Positions 13,650 through 26,168 of a stretch of 64,000 nt of DNA are shown in pieces (position 1 is the first letter of the stretch; the number at the start of each line of letters is the position of its first letter). The notes beneath the pieces are model-generated. The model searched no databases. It worked only from the letters and a program-made list of their open reading frames with translations, and had not been told where the DNA came from. Location: positions 5,706,039 to 5,770,038 of the forward strand of contig NC_051097.1 of assembly GCF_901709675.1 (NCBI RefSeq), read 5' to 3'. This DNA is from Syngnathus acus. Taxonomy: Eukaryota; Chordata; Actinopteri; Syngnathiformes; Syngnathidae. A program made the translations under genes and the position numbers.

Positions 13650-13815
13650 TATGATCACATTTACACCTATGGGCTATTTAGAGTCTTCAATAATTATTAA
13701 ATTTTCAACAGTTAATTTTTTTGAAATTTTGGGTAGACAATCGTTGAGCACGTAGACAAACAACCATCCACACTCACATTCAGACCTAAGGACAGTTTAG
13801 AGTCTTCAATAATAT
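13650..13815. repeat. two direct copies of an interspersed-repeat segment
   Basis: The phrase 'tttagagtcttcaataat' follows 'acacctatgggcta' near 13667-13696 and recurs after 'cagacctaaggacag' near 13782-13814. 'Cactcacattcagacctaag' resembles text common next to fish SINE/LINE tails. The reverse SINE-like block follows immediately. Confidence 0.55.
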
Positions 13816-13820
13816 TTTTG

Positions 13821-13945
13821 GAATGTAGGAGGAATCTTTAGTACCGTGGGAAAACCCACCCAACCTAATCACAGGCATAACATAGACTCCTAGCAGGTTG
13901 GCCAAAGGCGATATTTGGACCCGAGCCTGAGGCAGACCTGCTCAT
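13821..13945 (-). mobile_element. tRNA-derived SINE fragment (reverse orientation)
   Basis: Contains 'gtgggaaaacccacc', 'aggttggccaaagg', 'atatttggacccgagcc' and 'tgaggcagacctgctcat'. This is the reverse of the fish SINE consensus pattern (GGGTTCGAATCC-like box B, 'acgtctgcctcac', 'gggttttctc'). It is diverged and no target-site duplication was identified. Confidence 0.6.
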
Positions 13946-14120
13946 GGGTATTTGTAATTACATTAACAACAACCTCTCCCGAAGTGCATGTAAACATTCG
14001 CAAGGCTTCTCAATTGTGACGTGAATGATTGTGGTGTGTTTTTATTTTCCCATAAAAATAGAAGCTAAAAAGTCAGGAAGTTCACTGATTTCTCTTTGTG
14101 TCTGTTACTGCACTGTTAGT

Positions 14121-16768
14121 TCATGTGGCAGTCTCCGGGATGGGCGGGGCCCGCTCCAGTCTGACGGTCCAGGGGTCCGAGGCGGCCGCGTAGAAGGGTG
14201 AGCGGGCCAGCGCGTCGTCCCCCGCCAAGGCGAAGGCAAACACCCCTCGCTGGCGCTCCGCCGCATCCTTCTCCTCAACGTTCTGGTATGACTTGAAGCC
14301 GGTTCCCTCCAAAACACCTGCGGTTGAAGCGGCATTGGGCGGGCGCAGGTAACCAGCAGTGGGTGCAGACCGCCAAGCGGCCGGCTTGCGGCCTCGGCGT
14401 GGGCGGGAAACCCGGCAGCTCTGCCTCTTGAGGTGGCGGTGCAGGTGGTCGGAGCGTGTGAAACTCTTGTAGCAGTGCTCGCACTGGTAGGGCCGCACGC
14501 CAGTGTGGATGCGGAGGTGGTTCTTCAGATCGTAGTTGTGCACAAACTTGGAGTTGCAGTGCAGGCAGATGTATGGCCGTTCGCCCGTATGCTTCCTCAT
14601 GTGGATCTTCAGCTTGTCCTGTCTGCCATGGGGGATGAAACGCAGTGTTATTAAAAACAGCAAGCTAAACTAACGCTATGAAAGGTACCGACCCAGAATT
14701 GGGAGTGACCTGACAATGTCTAAGAATGAGGTCACCATTAGCAACGGCTTTCTTGAGAGCTGACCGGCTTTCTCCCGTTTCTCTAATTGTTCCGTATGAC
14801 TCTTACTCAAACAGGATGGGAGTGACCCAAGTGACAAAGAATTGAATATTCTCACACCACGATAACGATTATTACCATTATTGTGATAGCATTCACACCA
14901 CGGGACAGTTTAGTGTTACTTTTAGTGTCGAGACATATAATGTACAAGAATGATTTGAGAGTAGAATGTCAAGTTGAGGTTTGCTGGTGGAAAGTGTGTC
15001 GGAGCCGTGGGCGGGTGTCACATCCCCCGCGGATAAATTATCAGAAGGGGGTTTCCGCACTTAATCTTCACTTGAGATGATCCTTAGATTGGTGGGTTTC
15101 GGTGGGTGCTTTATTTTCCATTAACCCTTACGCTCTTTGACAAAACAGAGAAGTAGTGTTCGGTTCAGTTTGGTACACAATTCTATGTGAAATAAAGGGT
15201 ACTGATGTATTTTGGGCACCCTTTTGCTAGGGAACCAGTCTAAACCGCATAAAAAAACAAATGGTATTAACCAGAATCCACTTTGATTCTGTTCACTGAC
15301 CTGGTGAAGCGCACCTCGCAGATGGTGCACATGTATGGTTTCTCCCCCGTGTGGGTCCTCATGTGTCTCGGTAGCTTCCCGGCCCCCTGGATGATCTTGT
15401 TGCAGATGGGACACTGCTGTGAAGACTTGGGCTTCATCTTCCTCTCCTCTTCCAGTTGCCAGGGTGGAAAGAGTGCCCCAAGGTGAGATGCCGAGTTCAG
15501 GAAGCTCAGGTATGAGCGGAAGTCAGCCTCGTCCTTGACTACTCCCAGGGAGTGGCTTGAGGGCGGCATGGGGCCGGTGGCGCTGCACAGCCCCGAGCTG
15601 ACAAACTCCTTCAGGAAGTCGCCGTGAAGCAAACCGGGCAGCACGTCCTCTTTTATTTCTTCTTTGATGATCTCCCGCTTCACGGCCAGATCAAGGGGCC
15701 CGGGTGGGGGGTTGTCAGGCGTCGGATAGATGGCGGGCACCCTCGGGGAGCCGCCGCCCGCGCCAGAGTGCTGATGAAGCGCCGGTTCCAGGAAGTGCTT
15801 GGGAAATGCCGGGAAGTCGGCGGCCCACATAGAAGGGTAGAAGCCAGGCAGCAGAGGAGAGAAGCTGGCCCTCCTGTCCAGAGCGGGCATGCGAGGGTAC
15901 AGGCCATCTTGGAGGAGTGACTCGATAGAGAAGTCCTTCAGGGTGCGGTTCTCCAGATTCTCCTGCAACAAGACAAATAATAAGTTTCGCATTCGATACA
16001 AGCGCAATGCTACTGCTCCCAGTGCTAGCAAAATGTTAGCATCTCAATTCTCATTGTGATGGTACCTGAATGCAATGAGAGGTGGGAAAGTCAATCAAAG
16101 CCTTGGCTGAGGCCTACCTGCTTTGCACGCACACTGTCAAGCGACCGCTCCTGGTAGGTGGAGGTGCTGGGCGGCGGCGACTCGTCCATCCCCGCATGAT
16201 CCCCCCTGCTCTCCGACGACCTGTCGTCATCGTCCTCCTGATCATCGTTCCTCGACCCGTCTTCCTCTTCCTCCTCTTCTTCTTCCTCATCTTCTACTTC
16301 TTCTTCCTCCCTCCCTTCAGAGCCTCCACCTTGTCCCCCACCGCTGTCCATGATCTCCAGGCACACGTTAATGATGCAGGGGATCTCCAGCATTTGCGCC
16401 GCATTCAGGATCTCACTGACATTGGACGCCGTCACCGTCAGCGTGGAGGTGTAGGCGAACTCCAGGATGGCCGTGAGCGATTCCGGGGCCACAAAGTCAA
16501 TTTCGTAGATGGCCGCGGAGGGTGTGGGAGCGGCGGCGTGGTGGTGGTGATGTCCATCCTCGCAGTTGGCCACGGTGAAGAGCTTCTTGAAGTAGTGACT
16601 GCAGGCGGCCAGCACTGAGCGATGACTGCGGTACTCCTGGTCGCGCACGATGAGGACCACGTCGCATAGGAGACCGTTGCGACGCTGCTCGTTGAGGCTG
16701 CACAGGACATCGCTGCTGTGATTGGGGAATGGGATTCCGATGCGGTCTTCCTCTCTGTGATGGACCAT
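14121..16768 (-). CDS. zbtb7c: ZBTB7C, BTB/POZ zinc-finger transcription factor
   Basis: Nuclear POK-family transcriptional regulator. Three coding exons on the minus strand: 16768-16118, 15962-15301 and 14622-14121, with phases 0 and 2 and GT-AG junctions, giving 604 aa (human about 619). BTB domain about 15-140 ([47 protein letters not shown]), then an acidic tract 153-182. A proline-rich middle contains [14 protein letters not shown] and GPLDLAVK. Four C2H2-type fingers span 401-507; the last ends in Cys (HLKRQSC). The second intron splits finger 2 after FTR. The tail retains the DPW motif near the C-terminus. Odd feature: a His/Ala/Pro insertion (73-86) inside the BTB domain. The ATG at 16768 follows an acceptor at 16780-16779 and matches the family's [10 protein letters not shown] start region. 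GPLDL and the fingers fit ZBTB7C better than ZBTB7A/B. Confidence 0.94.
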
Positions 16769-16778
16769 CCTCCGCTCT

Positions 16779-19700
16779 CTGGGTAAGAACCAATACAGCA
16801 ATGTTAGCTTGTTATACTGTCAAGAGGATACATAGATGTTCCTTTATCATTCAAAATAGTACCTGAATGCATGTTGGCATTTTCCATCAGAAATGTTTAA
16901 AAATGATAGAAGACATTTTACAACAACCAAATTCAATGACCACCAACACAGAATAACAAATCATAATCATCTTTGTTTATTATTTGGTTATTTTCTTAAC
17001 CTTAAAGATGAAGGTCATGAATCAATTTAATTGGCATACCGTGATGGGAGAACCGCAAAAGAGGTTAGATCATTGTCGAGATAATCACATCCTGCTGCAA
17101 AACACTTGTCTGCACTTTTTCTTCAACTCTCTCGTACGAGATGAGGTGCTGGCCAAGTCTTGCCCACCGGCTGTCGCACTTAAAGCTGATGCAAAATTGT
17201 CGGGTAAAATGCAACTAAAAGATTTCTCCACTGGAACGACATTTAAATATATTGCCCGTCCAGATTTTACAATCATTTGATGCAGAATAAAAATGACCTC
17301 CATTTTTGTTTCCCCAAGTCGGGAGACTTGGGGAAACAAAAATCCAAGAGTCCCTCAGTTCACCTGCAGCCACACACCTACGTATAAGTTTATTGTCTTG
17401 TTGCTAGGGAACGGTTGCTATGTTGACGCCATTGATCGAGTGATTAACAGGTTCATAGAGGACGTGGCTTAACCGGATACAAGCCCTCGGGCCTGTTCAA
17501 ACATCCCGTGGGAAAAAGTGTAACAAAAGAGCAACTGTCCAGTAACTAGATAGATACATAGACAGATTTATTATATTAACTATTAACTCGAGTAACACAC
17601 CTTGTCCTCATGTACTGTACGTTGGAGCAAATTTCCAATTGAAAACTCAATGTGAGTTCATTCGATCAATCAGTGCAGGTGATAAAATAGTGGGAATTAA
17701 TTTGTGCTTATTTTATTTGTGCGTTATACATATAATGTTCATGGAATATCATACCAATTCGAGATACAGTTACCTATGAAGGGGGATTCACTCAAAATAA
17801 TAATAAAAAAATTGTGAAATTAAAAGCTGGACTTAAAAATATACATAAGATGAAATATCTAATATATTATAAAATCATAAATAAATAAATAAATAAAAAT
17901 TCATCTCAAATTCATTAGCATATCCTCTTAGTATTCTAATGTGTGAATTTTATTATCAAGTACTACCAGGATTCTGTGCCCATGAAAGGATTGACTCCCC
18001 TCAAAAATACAGAATGTGCGTCGCCCTCCATTAAAAGTGAAAGCGTGGGTAAAAGGTAGTGTGAAAAGTTCCCTAACAGGTTGCACAAACAGCAGAGGAG
18101 GGGCCCCTCCCTGCCTGCGCGGCCCCCGCCTAGGCAAACAATAAAAAGACGCCGCCTGCCAACCCCACTGGGAAGTGTCATTTTGTTTGCGCCGAGGCCA
18201 TCCTCATCCTACCCACCCTGGAATGACGAACGTACACGTGCTCCCACACTGTACGCCTGCTTTGGCTCGCAGTGGCCAGCCCCTAATTACAACGTGGAGA
18301 GGATCTAAGGAGGATGTGCCACATAGACATACTGAAGGGTGGGGAGGGTTGGTGCAGTAGCCGTGACTTCCCCACCCTCAACGGCTTTTCTTCAGCCAAG
18401 TGCACTTGTTATGCCTTTAGGGCGGCAACTCGTCTCTTTTAATCACCACTCTGTATTAAATATAAAAGTTGAAGTGAGGGAAGAAGATTCCTTTAGTCAG
18501 GCTAAGGCTTCATCTAATACAAAAAATGCTTTGCCACCATCTTGTGGCACCTATAGGCAATTACAAACCTTTTAGATGGACTTCAATTGTGCATGGGTTG
18601 TTGCTATGTGCGCTGCACAGTAATTTCACGAATAAATCCCAACACGTTATTGATTAAAAAATCCTTATCAGAAAATAGATTAGGCAAACAACGCGCACTT
18701 TTTTTTCCTGGCAATGCCACATGTTTATATTGTCTCTTGTTGCTAGGCAAGACTTCATAGAGCTGAGTTATATGAAATGCATATTTGAGTGTAGAATTGA
18801 GAATTGCTTGGATTTTTTTTCCCTGGCTATTTGCGGCCGCTTTTCATTCATTCATTTATTCATTCATTGGTGCCAATGCACAAAAATGTTTTACCGCAGC
18901 CATGCTTACTATGGCGTTGCCAAGGCAACTTAGGGGGCTCAACTGAGGCAAAAGACAGCAGATAAAAAACAGGGAGGGTTAGCTGGACGTTACTGGACAT
19001 ACAGTATGCTAATTAAGCTAAGCACCTTCTGTACAAATTTCGTGGCTCTGGTGGGGCACTACTTTACCCGCCCCAAACGCAACGCAAGTTTCTATGTGAC
19101 AGTCTATCCAACTTATTAAAGCACCCCCCTCACCTCTACCTCTACCTCCTCCACTTCCTCCTTATCACCACCACGATGAGGTCCTGACACTGGACAGCCA
19201 GACCCCGCAAATCATCCGCCCATGTCACAAGCAGATGCTCATTTTGTCCTAAACGACCAAAATGCTGTCAGGCCTGTACGGGAAATCATTCAGTACGAGG
19301 CAAAAGTTGATGGCGAGCGGCCAAACAAACCTGTCAACAGCCCCCCTTTGTCGCCCCACCTTATTAAAAGAACATTTGAGCTGCTGCGGGAGTTGACTGT
19401 CACACAGGAGACTCCAATTGCTGTCCATCACTGCCGAGTTATGCTTGGAAGTCTACGCCTTAATTCACTATTAAATTGGAACAAAGTCTCACTGGTGTTT
19501 ATTTGGACATTCCGAATAAAACACGAATTAACCCCAAGTAATAATTTGTCATCTTAAATAATAATGTTAGTAACTTTGAGGCAAACAGAAGTAGCCCGTA
19601 AACAGATATTAGTGTAACGCCAGTCATTAGATGCGGTAAGTACATGATGTCAGAACGTCAACAGTCACCTCGCGTGACACTTCAAATACTTTTGATTATT

Positions 19701-20047
19701 TCATTCGGTTTTGAAAGATAATCAAATATAGTATTGATATATTATCAGCTGAGATTTTTTTTGTGGCTTGCTGACAAGAGAAGCAACAATAATAACCAAA
19801 ATAATAATAAAGAAAATTTGAGCTAAATTTAGAGATACTTAAGTAATTAAAACAATAAGACCATAAAAATAACAATATCAAATCCAACTTCGAACATCTT
19901 TGCCCCCCGTCGAGGCGGCATGGACATGAATTAAAACACATTGCGCAGCCCACACGTGTATTTTTCAACACGCTTGTTCACACAAACTGTCATATAAACA
20001 CCAGAAAAAAACAGAACAAACTCAAACTTTTGCGCTGCATCACATAC
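16779..20047 (-). other. zbtb7c: candidate zbtb7c intron 1 / upstream region
   Basis: The coding exon starts after an acceptor (TTCTTACCCAG) ending at 16779, so at least one upstream non-coding exon is expected. The nearest strong candidate donor (AAAAAAAG|GTATGT) is at 20047-20046. The stretch is AT-rich, with a perfect hairpin at 17302-17343. No convincing coding sequence: the frame at 19222-19557 lacks any recognisable domain. Confidence 0.4.
17302..17343. repeat. perfect 19-bp inverted repeat with 4-nt loop
   Basis: Left arm 17302-17320 (ATTTTTGTTTCCCCAAGTC), loop GGGA 17321-17324, right arm 17325-17343, an exact reverse complement. Pairing stops at both outer ends (C opposite C). No flanking duplication was noticed. 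Confidence 0.95.
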
Positions 20048-20312
20048 CTTTTTTTGTCCAATCCCGACTAGTGTGAACTTTTGGCGGCCTTTGCGTGACC
20101 TCTCAGCATTTCCCCCCTTTTTGACTATCCGTCAATCAGTCTTTGAATCAATCAAGCTCCCATTCATAAAAATATTCAACAGCAGCAAAAAATAAGCCAA
20201 AGAGGAAGAATCCAAAGGCGAAGCCGCCGGTTAGTGCAGGTTGTCGGGTCTGTGAGTGAGTGTGTTAAGAGTGCGAGATAGCAAGCAGGGGACTCAGGTT
20301 GTGTGTGTCTAT

Positions 20313-20343
<31 letters not shown>

Positions 20344-20392
20344 AAAGGAGCGCTGGGGAGAGGAAAGGGAGGGGAGGGCCGAGCAGCAGCAC
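20048..20392 (-). promoter_or_regulatory. zbtb7c: candidate zbtb7c non-coding first exon
   Basis: Inferred from a minus-strand TATAAAAA at 20427-20420, a start site expected about 30 bp downstream (near 20392), and a strong donor AAAAAAAG|GTATGTG at 20048/20047. The interval has in-phase stops and a GT/CA repeat, so it would be untranslated. Cap site and linkage to the coding exon are unproven; another upstream exon could be used instead. Confidence 0.3.
20320..20343 (+). repeat. (GT)n microsatellite
   Basis: Short uninterrupted GT run inside the candidate zbtb7c leader exon. Confidence 0.9.
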
Positions 20393-20419
20393 TGCGCTGC
20401 GGAGATGTCGCACCGCTAG

Positions 20420-20427
20420 TTTTTATA
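20420..20427 (-). promoter_or_regulatory. zbtb7c: candidate TATA box for zbtb7c
   Basis: Minus-strand TATAAAAA in the context CACCCTGCTATAAAAACTAG, with GC-rich sequence (tccgcagcgcagtgctgctg) about 30 bp downstream. Position and orientation suit a zbtb7c promoter; function is inferred. Confidence 0.35.
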
Positions 20428-21237
20428 GCAGGGTGGGTAGCTGCAAGATAATAATACCCCATCCTCCTCCACAACACAAGTGTATGTGCACTGTGTAATA
20501 AGCCCCATGGCGCAGACACCCTCTGATTTAGGTCAGACAAAAATGAATTTTTAGTCGTGTTCGAGGGGACCGGGGGCAAAAGGAACTCCGAGGGATTGTT
20601 TGGGGAGATGGAGGGAGGCGACTGAAGAGGGAAAAGAAAAGAGAAGGCGAGAGAGATTCGGGAAAACTATTTAGCCGTTTAGACTGGGATGTCTGACAGC
20701 ACGGAGATGGATGGATAGACAACTGTAATTTAAAACTGCGTCTTTTTAATCTTTTTTATGACAATGTTACACAAGATCATTGGCATTTTGGCAGCAATTA
20801 AAATGTCATCTTTTTTATCTGTCATTTTTGAGTAATTGCAATGAAAAGAAAAATGTGGTCCCTTGAGTTATCACCGTCACTTTTTTTTTTTTAGTTTTGA
20901 ATGTTAGTTATGGTAGCAACAAAGTGCTTGTTTCACTCCAAGTTGAAGTTTACTTTAAAATTAAATAATTGTGTGAAATCAACCAAAACACATTAACTAT
21001 AATTACTTGTGAACGTCTGTTAGCTTAATGTTAACACTATGCAAACAACAATGGATGAGCAAACAAAACTAGTTTGATATTGAGTTTATAAATCTTTACA
21101 CAAGCTGTAGTCATTGGTCCAGCAAATTTGTGATTGGTTATGTTAACCCTTTCGGTCAATGTGGCTTTTTAAAATGATTGACCATTAAAAAAAATCTAAA
21201 CTTTTTACACACTGTCCCTTTAATTGTCAGGGCTCCA

Positions 21238-21352
21238 GTTAGTTTTAAGTTGAGATAAGATTAGGAATAGGGATTATGGTTCACACTTAGATGTACAGTA
21301 GAAATAAAGTTAAGATTAGGGGTTAGGTTCAAAATGGGTTAAGGTTCGGGCA
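21238..21352 (+). repeat. degenerate GGTTAGG-like minisatellite
   Basis: Repeated words such as 'agttgagataagattagg', 'aaagttaagattaggggtta' and 'gggttaaggttcggg' suggest decayed tandem TTAGG-like units. Confidence 0.5.
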
Positions 21353-21999
21353 GATGGTAGCTTAGACACCAAATGAAACAGAACACAGTCTCAACGTTGT
21401 GGCAGCAGAGTTCGTTTAAACTGAAACAAAACCCTCAAGTGTGAACATGCCTGAGATATTTCTTTGTGTCCAACAGCACTGACACAGTGTAACCGTGGTC
21501 CATCTGGCCCGCACAAAAAAAAAAAGACACAAGTCGACGAGCCCACTTCCCCTCGGCTCCTGCTGAGTGACACCGCTGCGGCCGACTCACATTGGCATCC
21601 AGTATATATAAACGAAGGGTTAGCCACTAACTACTAGCAGGCCAGCCAGACGGCCAGAAAAACAACATGAGACGGCCCGGCTATTCTCGCGCCTTAAGTG
21701 GCACCTGCGTGGAGCGCCTTCTTATGAACCGACATGGGGGTTTAATGGCGCCGTCGACCCGTGTGTCACTTTGACGCTGGATAGGTTCACTTCTCGCAGA
21801 CTGCAAAACAAAAAAGCCGCCAGACTTAACGGCTACCGTTGTAATTAGGAGGTGAGGAGCTCAGGACAGGCCAGACGAGAAAGTAGTGGACTGGATGTCG
21901 TGAAACGTCGCTGCTCATTTCCTGTTTGCGGATTTGATCTCAAACACCTGGCTTGCAATGTTAAGGTCACATGACTACAGAAGAAATTGTGCCTAACTG

Positions 22000-22325
22000 T
22001 GAGGGAACGTGATGACAAACGTAGACAGGAAGTGGACGTTATTGTGATGGAGCAATTGTCCAGCTTTTAACCGTCATCATGCACGGCAAGAAGAAAAAAT
22101 AGTTGGGAGGGACTTCACTAACCATCTTAGCACTACATGTGGGTTTTGCTATTTTTCTGGCTTTTTTGTTATTTTGTCTGTGTTGACAAACACAATGAAT
22201 ATGATGATGAGCATAGAACAGGACTTATTGTCACATGAACTTTTTGTTTGTAATTTTCCTTAGGCTACAAGTGATGGCAGGGGAGGACAAGTGTGATGAC
22301 GACCATAGGAGAGGAAGTGGAGCTT
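22000..22325 (+). repeat. three direct copies of a dispersed repeat end
   Basis: 'Ggaacgtgatgacaaacgta' with gacaggaagtgg (22004-22034), 'tgatgatgagcatagaacag' (about 22202-22221) and 'gtgtgatgacgaccatagga' with gaggaagtgg (22291-22320) share the core TGATGAC(A/G)ACCATAG..AGGAA. They match the terminal repeats of the element at 34281-34440. Confidence 0.55.
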
Positions 22326-22621
22326 GTTGTCAAATAGAAATGACCCAACTATTATGACATTCAATGAGAGGTAAGCAGATAACACAAGACATCTGCTCAG
22401 TGAGCATCTGAGGGATTAACTCCAGAGGTGCATTGGAGCTTTTTCTTTGGCTTGGTTTAGTGTGTGTGTTTGTGTGTATCTGTGTGCATGTGTGTCTGTG
22501 TATGGATTTGTGTGTGTGCGCGTGTGTGCATGTGTGTGTGTGTGTTTGTGTCGAATGAGTGCTAACGAGGACTAGACCTTGCAGTAGTGGGACAGCCTCG
22601 GTCTACCTTAAGGTACCGCTC

Positions 22622-22628
22622 TGTGTGT

Positions 22629-22662
<34 letters not shown>
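22622..22662 (+). repeat. (TG)n microsatellite
   Basis: About 41 bp of TG with one interruption (gtctg). Confidence 0.95.
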
Positions 22663-25600
22663 CAGCAGGAGAGCCCTGAGGCACCATGGCACCTCCTAAT
22701 TAAAAGCAGTCAGGCTGCAGGGCAGGCCAGACACATGCCTGTCACCTCACACACACACACTCACACACACTACAGCAGACCTCACTGCAGTACTCACACA
22801 TGGGCAAGGTGTGAGGTACAGGTCAACTATTTTGGGAGAGTATGATTCTCCCTACACACACATGCACACACACACATGCACACACACGCTATCATCCAGG
22901 TAAATGTTTAAATAAAAGTGTTTGCCTGCTGCCAGTCATGACACTGAAAGCATCGTTGTATCATTTGAAGCACTCTGTTTATTACCTCCACCGAGGAAAT
23001 TTTAATTTGTAAGCAGGTTTACATGGAATGTACGCAACCACAAAACAGCAAGATACACACAACCAGATGAAAATGAGCACCCTTTCATTAAGAGCAAATG
23101 CAAGTAAAGCGTGTGCAAGCCACTAATTACCTCCACCCAAGCCCATTTGTTTTTGTGGATGATCTTATTATTAACTGATTAGCTCACTTTTACTTCTCAA
23201 GCCACAAATCTTTGTCAAGTGAAGGGATATGTTGTGGCCCAAACGGAAGTTGATTTTGACCAATTTGCAGCACATTTTTGGTGCCATTCAAAGTATTGTT
23301 AGATTTCTATTGAATGTTGACACTGAACGTGTTAGCTGTCCACATTTTAGATGTTGGTGGGGATGCTAACGTGCTAACCGACACCGGCGGAGGCCAGGTG
23401 GGCGGATCAAGGCGCGCGGCGATGGGGTGGCATGAGCGGGCCGAGCGAGGCCATCCCACACATATGCTCAATCTCGCTCCTCTCAGGTGGGTGGACCCAC
23501 TTAGTCACGCCATAGCTTTCTTCTACAAAGCGTTATGAAATCACGCTTGCCTCTATGCCGCCCTCTTCTTCTTCTATGTGACAATCAACTTTGGCTCAAA
23601 TCAATCAAAATCAAAATATATGTGAAATATTGTAGTCATTAACAAAAACAGGCAGATAGATTTGAATAAAAAAATATTAAATACTGCACTGTTTTTCTGT
23701 TCATTAATAAGAAAAATATTAAAATTAAATGAAATTAATATAGCTATGAGGAAGAGGAGATAACTCCATCTCAACCGGCTGACCTCCGGGAGCGTGAGGT
23801 CTCGCCTCCTAGTCAGCTGCTGTGTTTTTGGTGAGGAATGCGAGTGTACACAAATCCAAGCTTTTTTTTGGCAGGCAGGCGAGCAGGCAGGGCCCGGGCC
23901 TCCCACCCACGACAGCCTCTTCAAGCCTCCGCCCATATATCCTCTATTCATCGACTTAGTCACCCAACCAGCCCCATTCCACACAAGCAACCTGGACTTT
24001 GCTCCTTTACGGAGGAGGAGGAGGTCCGACACGCATGCACATGCACGCATAAACATAGCTGATAGAGGCATGCTAAGACACACTCGGCTACTGTATGTCC
24101 ACACTTACACAGTGAATCATCAAAAATGATTTTTTTTTTCCCCCACCCACTGTCAACTAAACAGAGCTGTCATTCCACTTTAAAAATTGCATTTCATTGT
24201 CACTAGCAGAGCAAGGATTTTTTTTGTCTCAGGGTAGCTGTGGGGAGGCTAAGGACAAAAAAACAAAACATTTTACAAACCACCAACATTTCTGAAAAAG
24301 CGCTTATAAAAACAAAAAGTTGAAAAAATGAATGAGAAAATACCCCAAAAACAATTATCTCGCCTGGCACCTGAGTAGGGTGGGGGGAGTCACCCAAGCA
24401 TTTTTAAGGGAGGGGGGCCAGTGCCCCCCACAAGCCCTCTCTAGCTCCGCCAGTGTGTCATTTGTCCACATTTTGTCCAATCAGAGGCCGTGAGAAAGTC
24501 ACATGCTGGAAAAGTATCATTAAAAACAAAGTTGAAAATGCATGACCAATGCATGCATGTACAAATGTATATATTGCATTAATTTCTTGCTACTCTGTAT
24601 TACAGTAACTATAAAACATTGCCATATTCAACCTTGCCAAATCTCACAAGACTCCAGCAAACCTTGTGACAGTTCAACAGTCCACTAGACTAATCTTATT
24701 TCTATTTTTGTCCCATGTGACAAAAACGTGTTCTTTTGTGTATCCACTGTAAATAACAACACCAAGTGCATTCCCATTCATATTTAAAGCAACAACGCTG
24801 AATGTCTTGCAGAGTGACATAGATCTCATGCCGCAGACTATTGCCAACACAAATTGTGCAAACATGAATGCAACACGCCTCTGGTGATGTTTGCCCAAGA
24901 CAAAAGGCCAGCGCGGATCAGCTTGAATTCCCATCGTCCCACTGAGGTCCATCATTGTGTGTGTACACTATGTATGAATGTAGACTGTCTACTGGCTGAC
25001 GTCCTCAGTTGGCCTCCCCTGAGACACACCTACACTTACTTATGCAGTACAGATAGTTTTAGAAATTAGTATAGTCAACTCCATTTTAGATTTCACTCAT
25101 CCTATTTGTTCTTTCCAAACAGGTGACGGAAAGAGAATTTGACTGACAACTGGACGCGGATCACATGTGGGATACGTCATCTTTTACAATAACCAAGTGA
25201 GTTCTGAGAAATGCCCCAAAAAAAAAAATGGGGAGGTTAACTGAACTTCCCGTAGGAGAGCTGTAATAAGGTTACATAATGTATTACTGTCATATTAATA
25301 ATACATGTGACACACACACACACACGCACACACAAAGGGCAGCTATTGGATGACTGAATTTTGTGAACCTCAATACAAGTCAATAGGCCTCACAAACACA
25401 TACGACGAGTATGGCGACCCTTCACCTTTGCACTAATTGGACACTCAATATATGAAACCAGAACAATAACCATACAAAAACACATTTAAAGAGACACTAA
25501 CCTTTCCCTAAATGGAGAACTCTTGTGATTTCACTTCCTCTGCTCAGTGCTCGTCAGGAAGTATGACACTTGCTCAAGTTAAGACTGAAAGAGGTGGAGA

Positions 25601-26132
25601 TTTCAGGGGTGTGTGTGTGTGTGTGAGCGCAAGGGTGAGAGAAAAGGTAGCACTGTAGAAGAGGGGGGAAAAAAACAGTTATCTTAGAAACATAACATAA
25701 CAAAAAAGTGCTACACCCAAATGGGCCCTCCCTCCTCCTCCTCTTCCTCCTCCTTCTAAACCAAAACTATTTGGCACCCTTCCATTGCAAGTCCACCTGT
25801 GCTCAGGGCTAAGGGAGTGACACACACACATACAGACACACACACACTAAGCCTGGGAGAAAAAAAAACCTGCTAATGGGAGGTTGGTTACAGTGCAGGT
25901 ACAGATGACTCATGATTTCTCTCTAATAGGAACTGGTAACGGAGGATGAATAGTAAACAAACTGCTACTGTCACTTAGTGGCTATGTCCAAATTTTTTTT
26001 ACTGTCAAAGTAGTGTAAAAATGAGATAACTGCTCTCTAATAAGAATAAAATTAAGTAAAAGTGCTTTGAGTAACACTGTAACATTCGTAACTGTCTGGA
26101 ATAGAAAAAACAGGATGTGTCGCAAGAAGTCG

Positions 26133-26168
26133 ATTTCCTGTTCTATGGTTATCGTCACACTTTGACAT
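26133..26168 (-). repeat. single reverse copy of the dispersed repeat end
   Basis: 'Atttcctgttctatggttat' followed by cgtcacactttgacatc is the reverse complement of the core shared at 22 and 34.4 kb. Confidence 0.55.

Larger units (their letters stand above)
7267..14120. other. spacer between s1pr3 and zbtb7c
   Basis: No gene recognised in about 6.9 kb. The proximal part should contain the s1pr3 first exon and promoter on the minus strand. The distal part should contain the zbtb7c 3'UTR; no single polyadenylation site stands out. It includes a CCAT microsatellite (7647-7769), an A/T-only tract (about 8240-8312) and a SINE-like block (13650-13945). Short open frames here have no recognisable domain. 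Confidence 0.6.

Noticed and set aside
17302-17343. Hairpin as a microRNA precursor
   Set aside because: A 19-bp stem with a 4-nt loop is too short for a typical animal pre-miRNA.
19222-19557. A 111-codon frame upstream of zbtb7c
   Set aside because: No recognisable domain, no supporting splice structure, and composition like the flanks.
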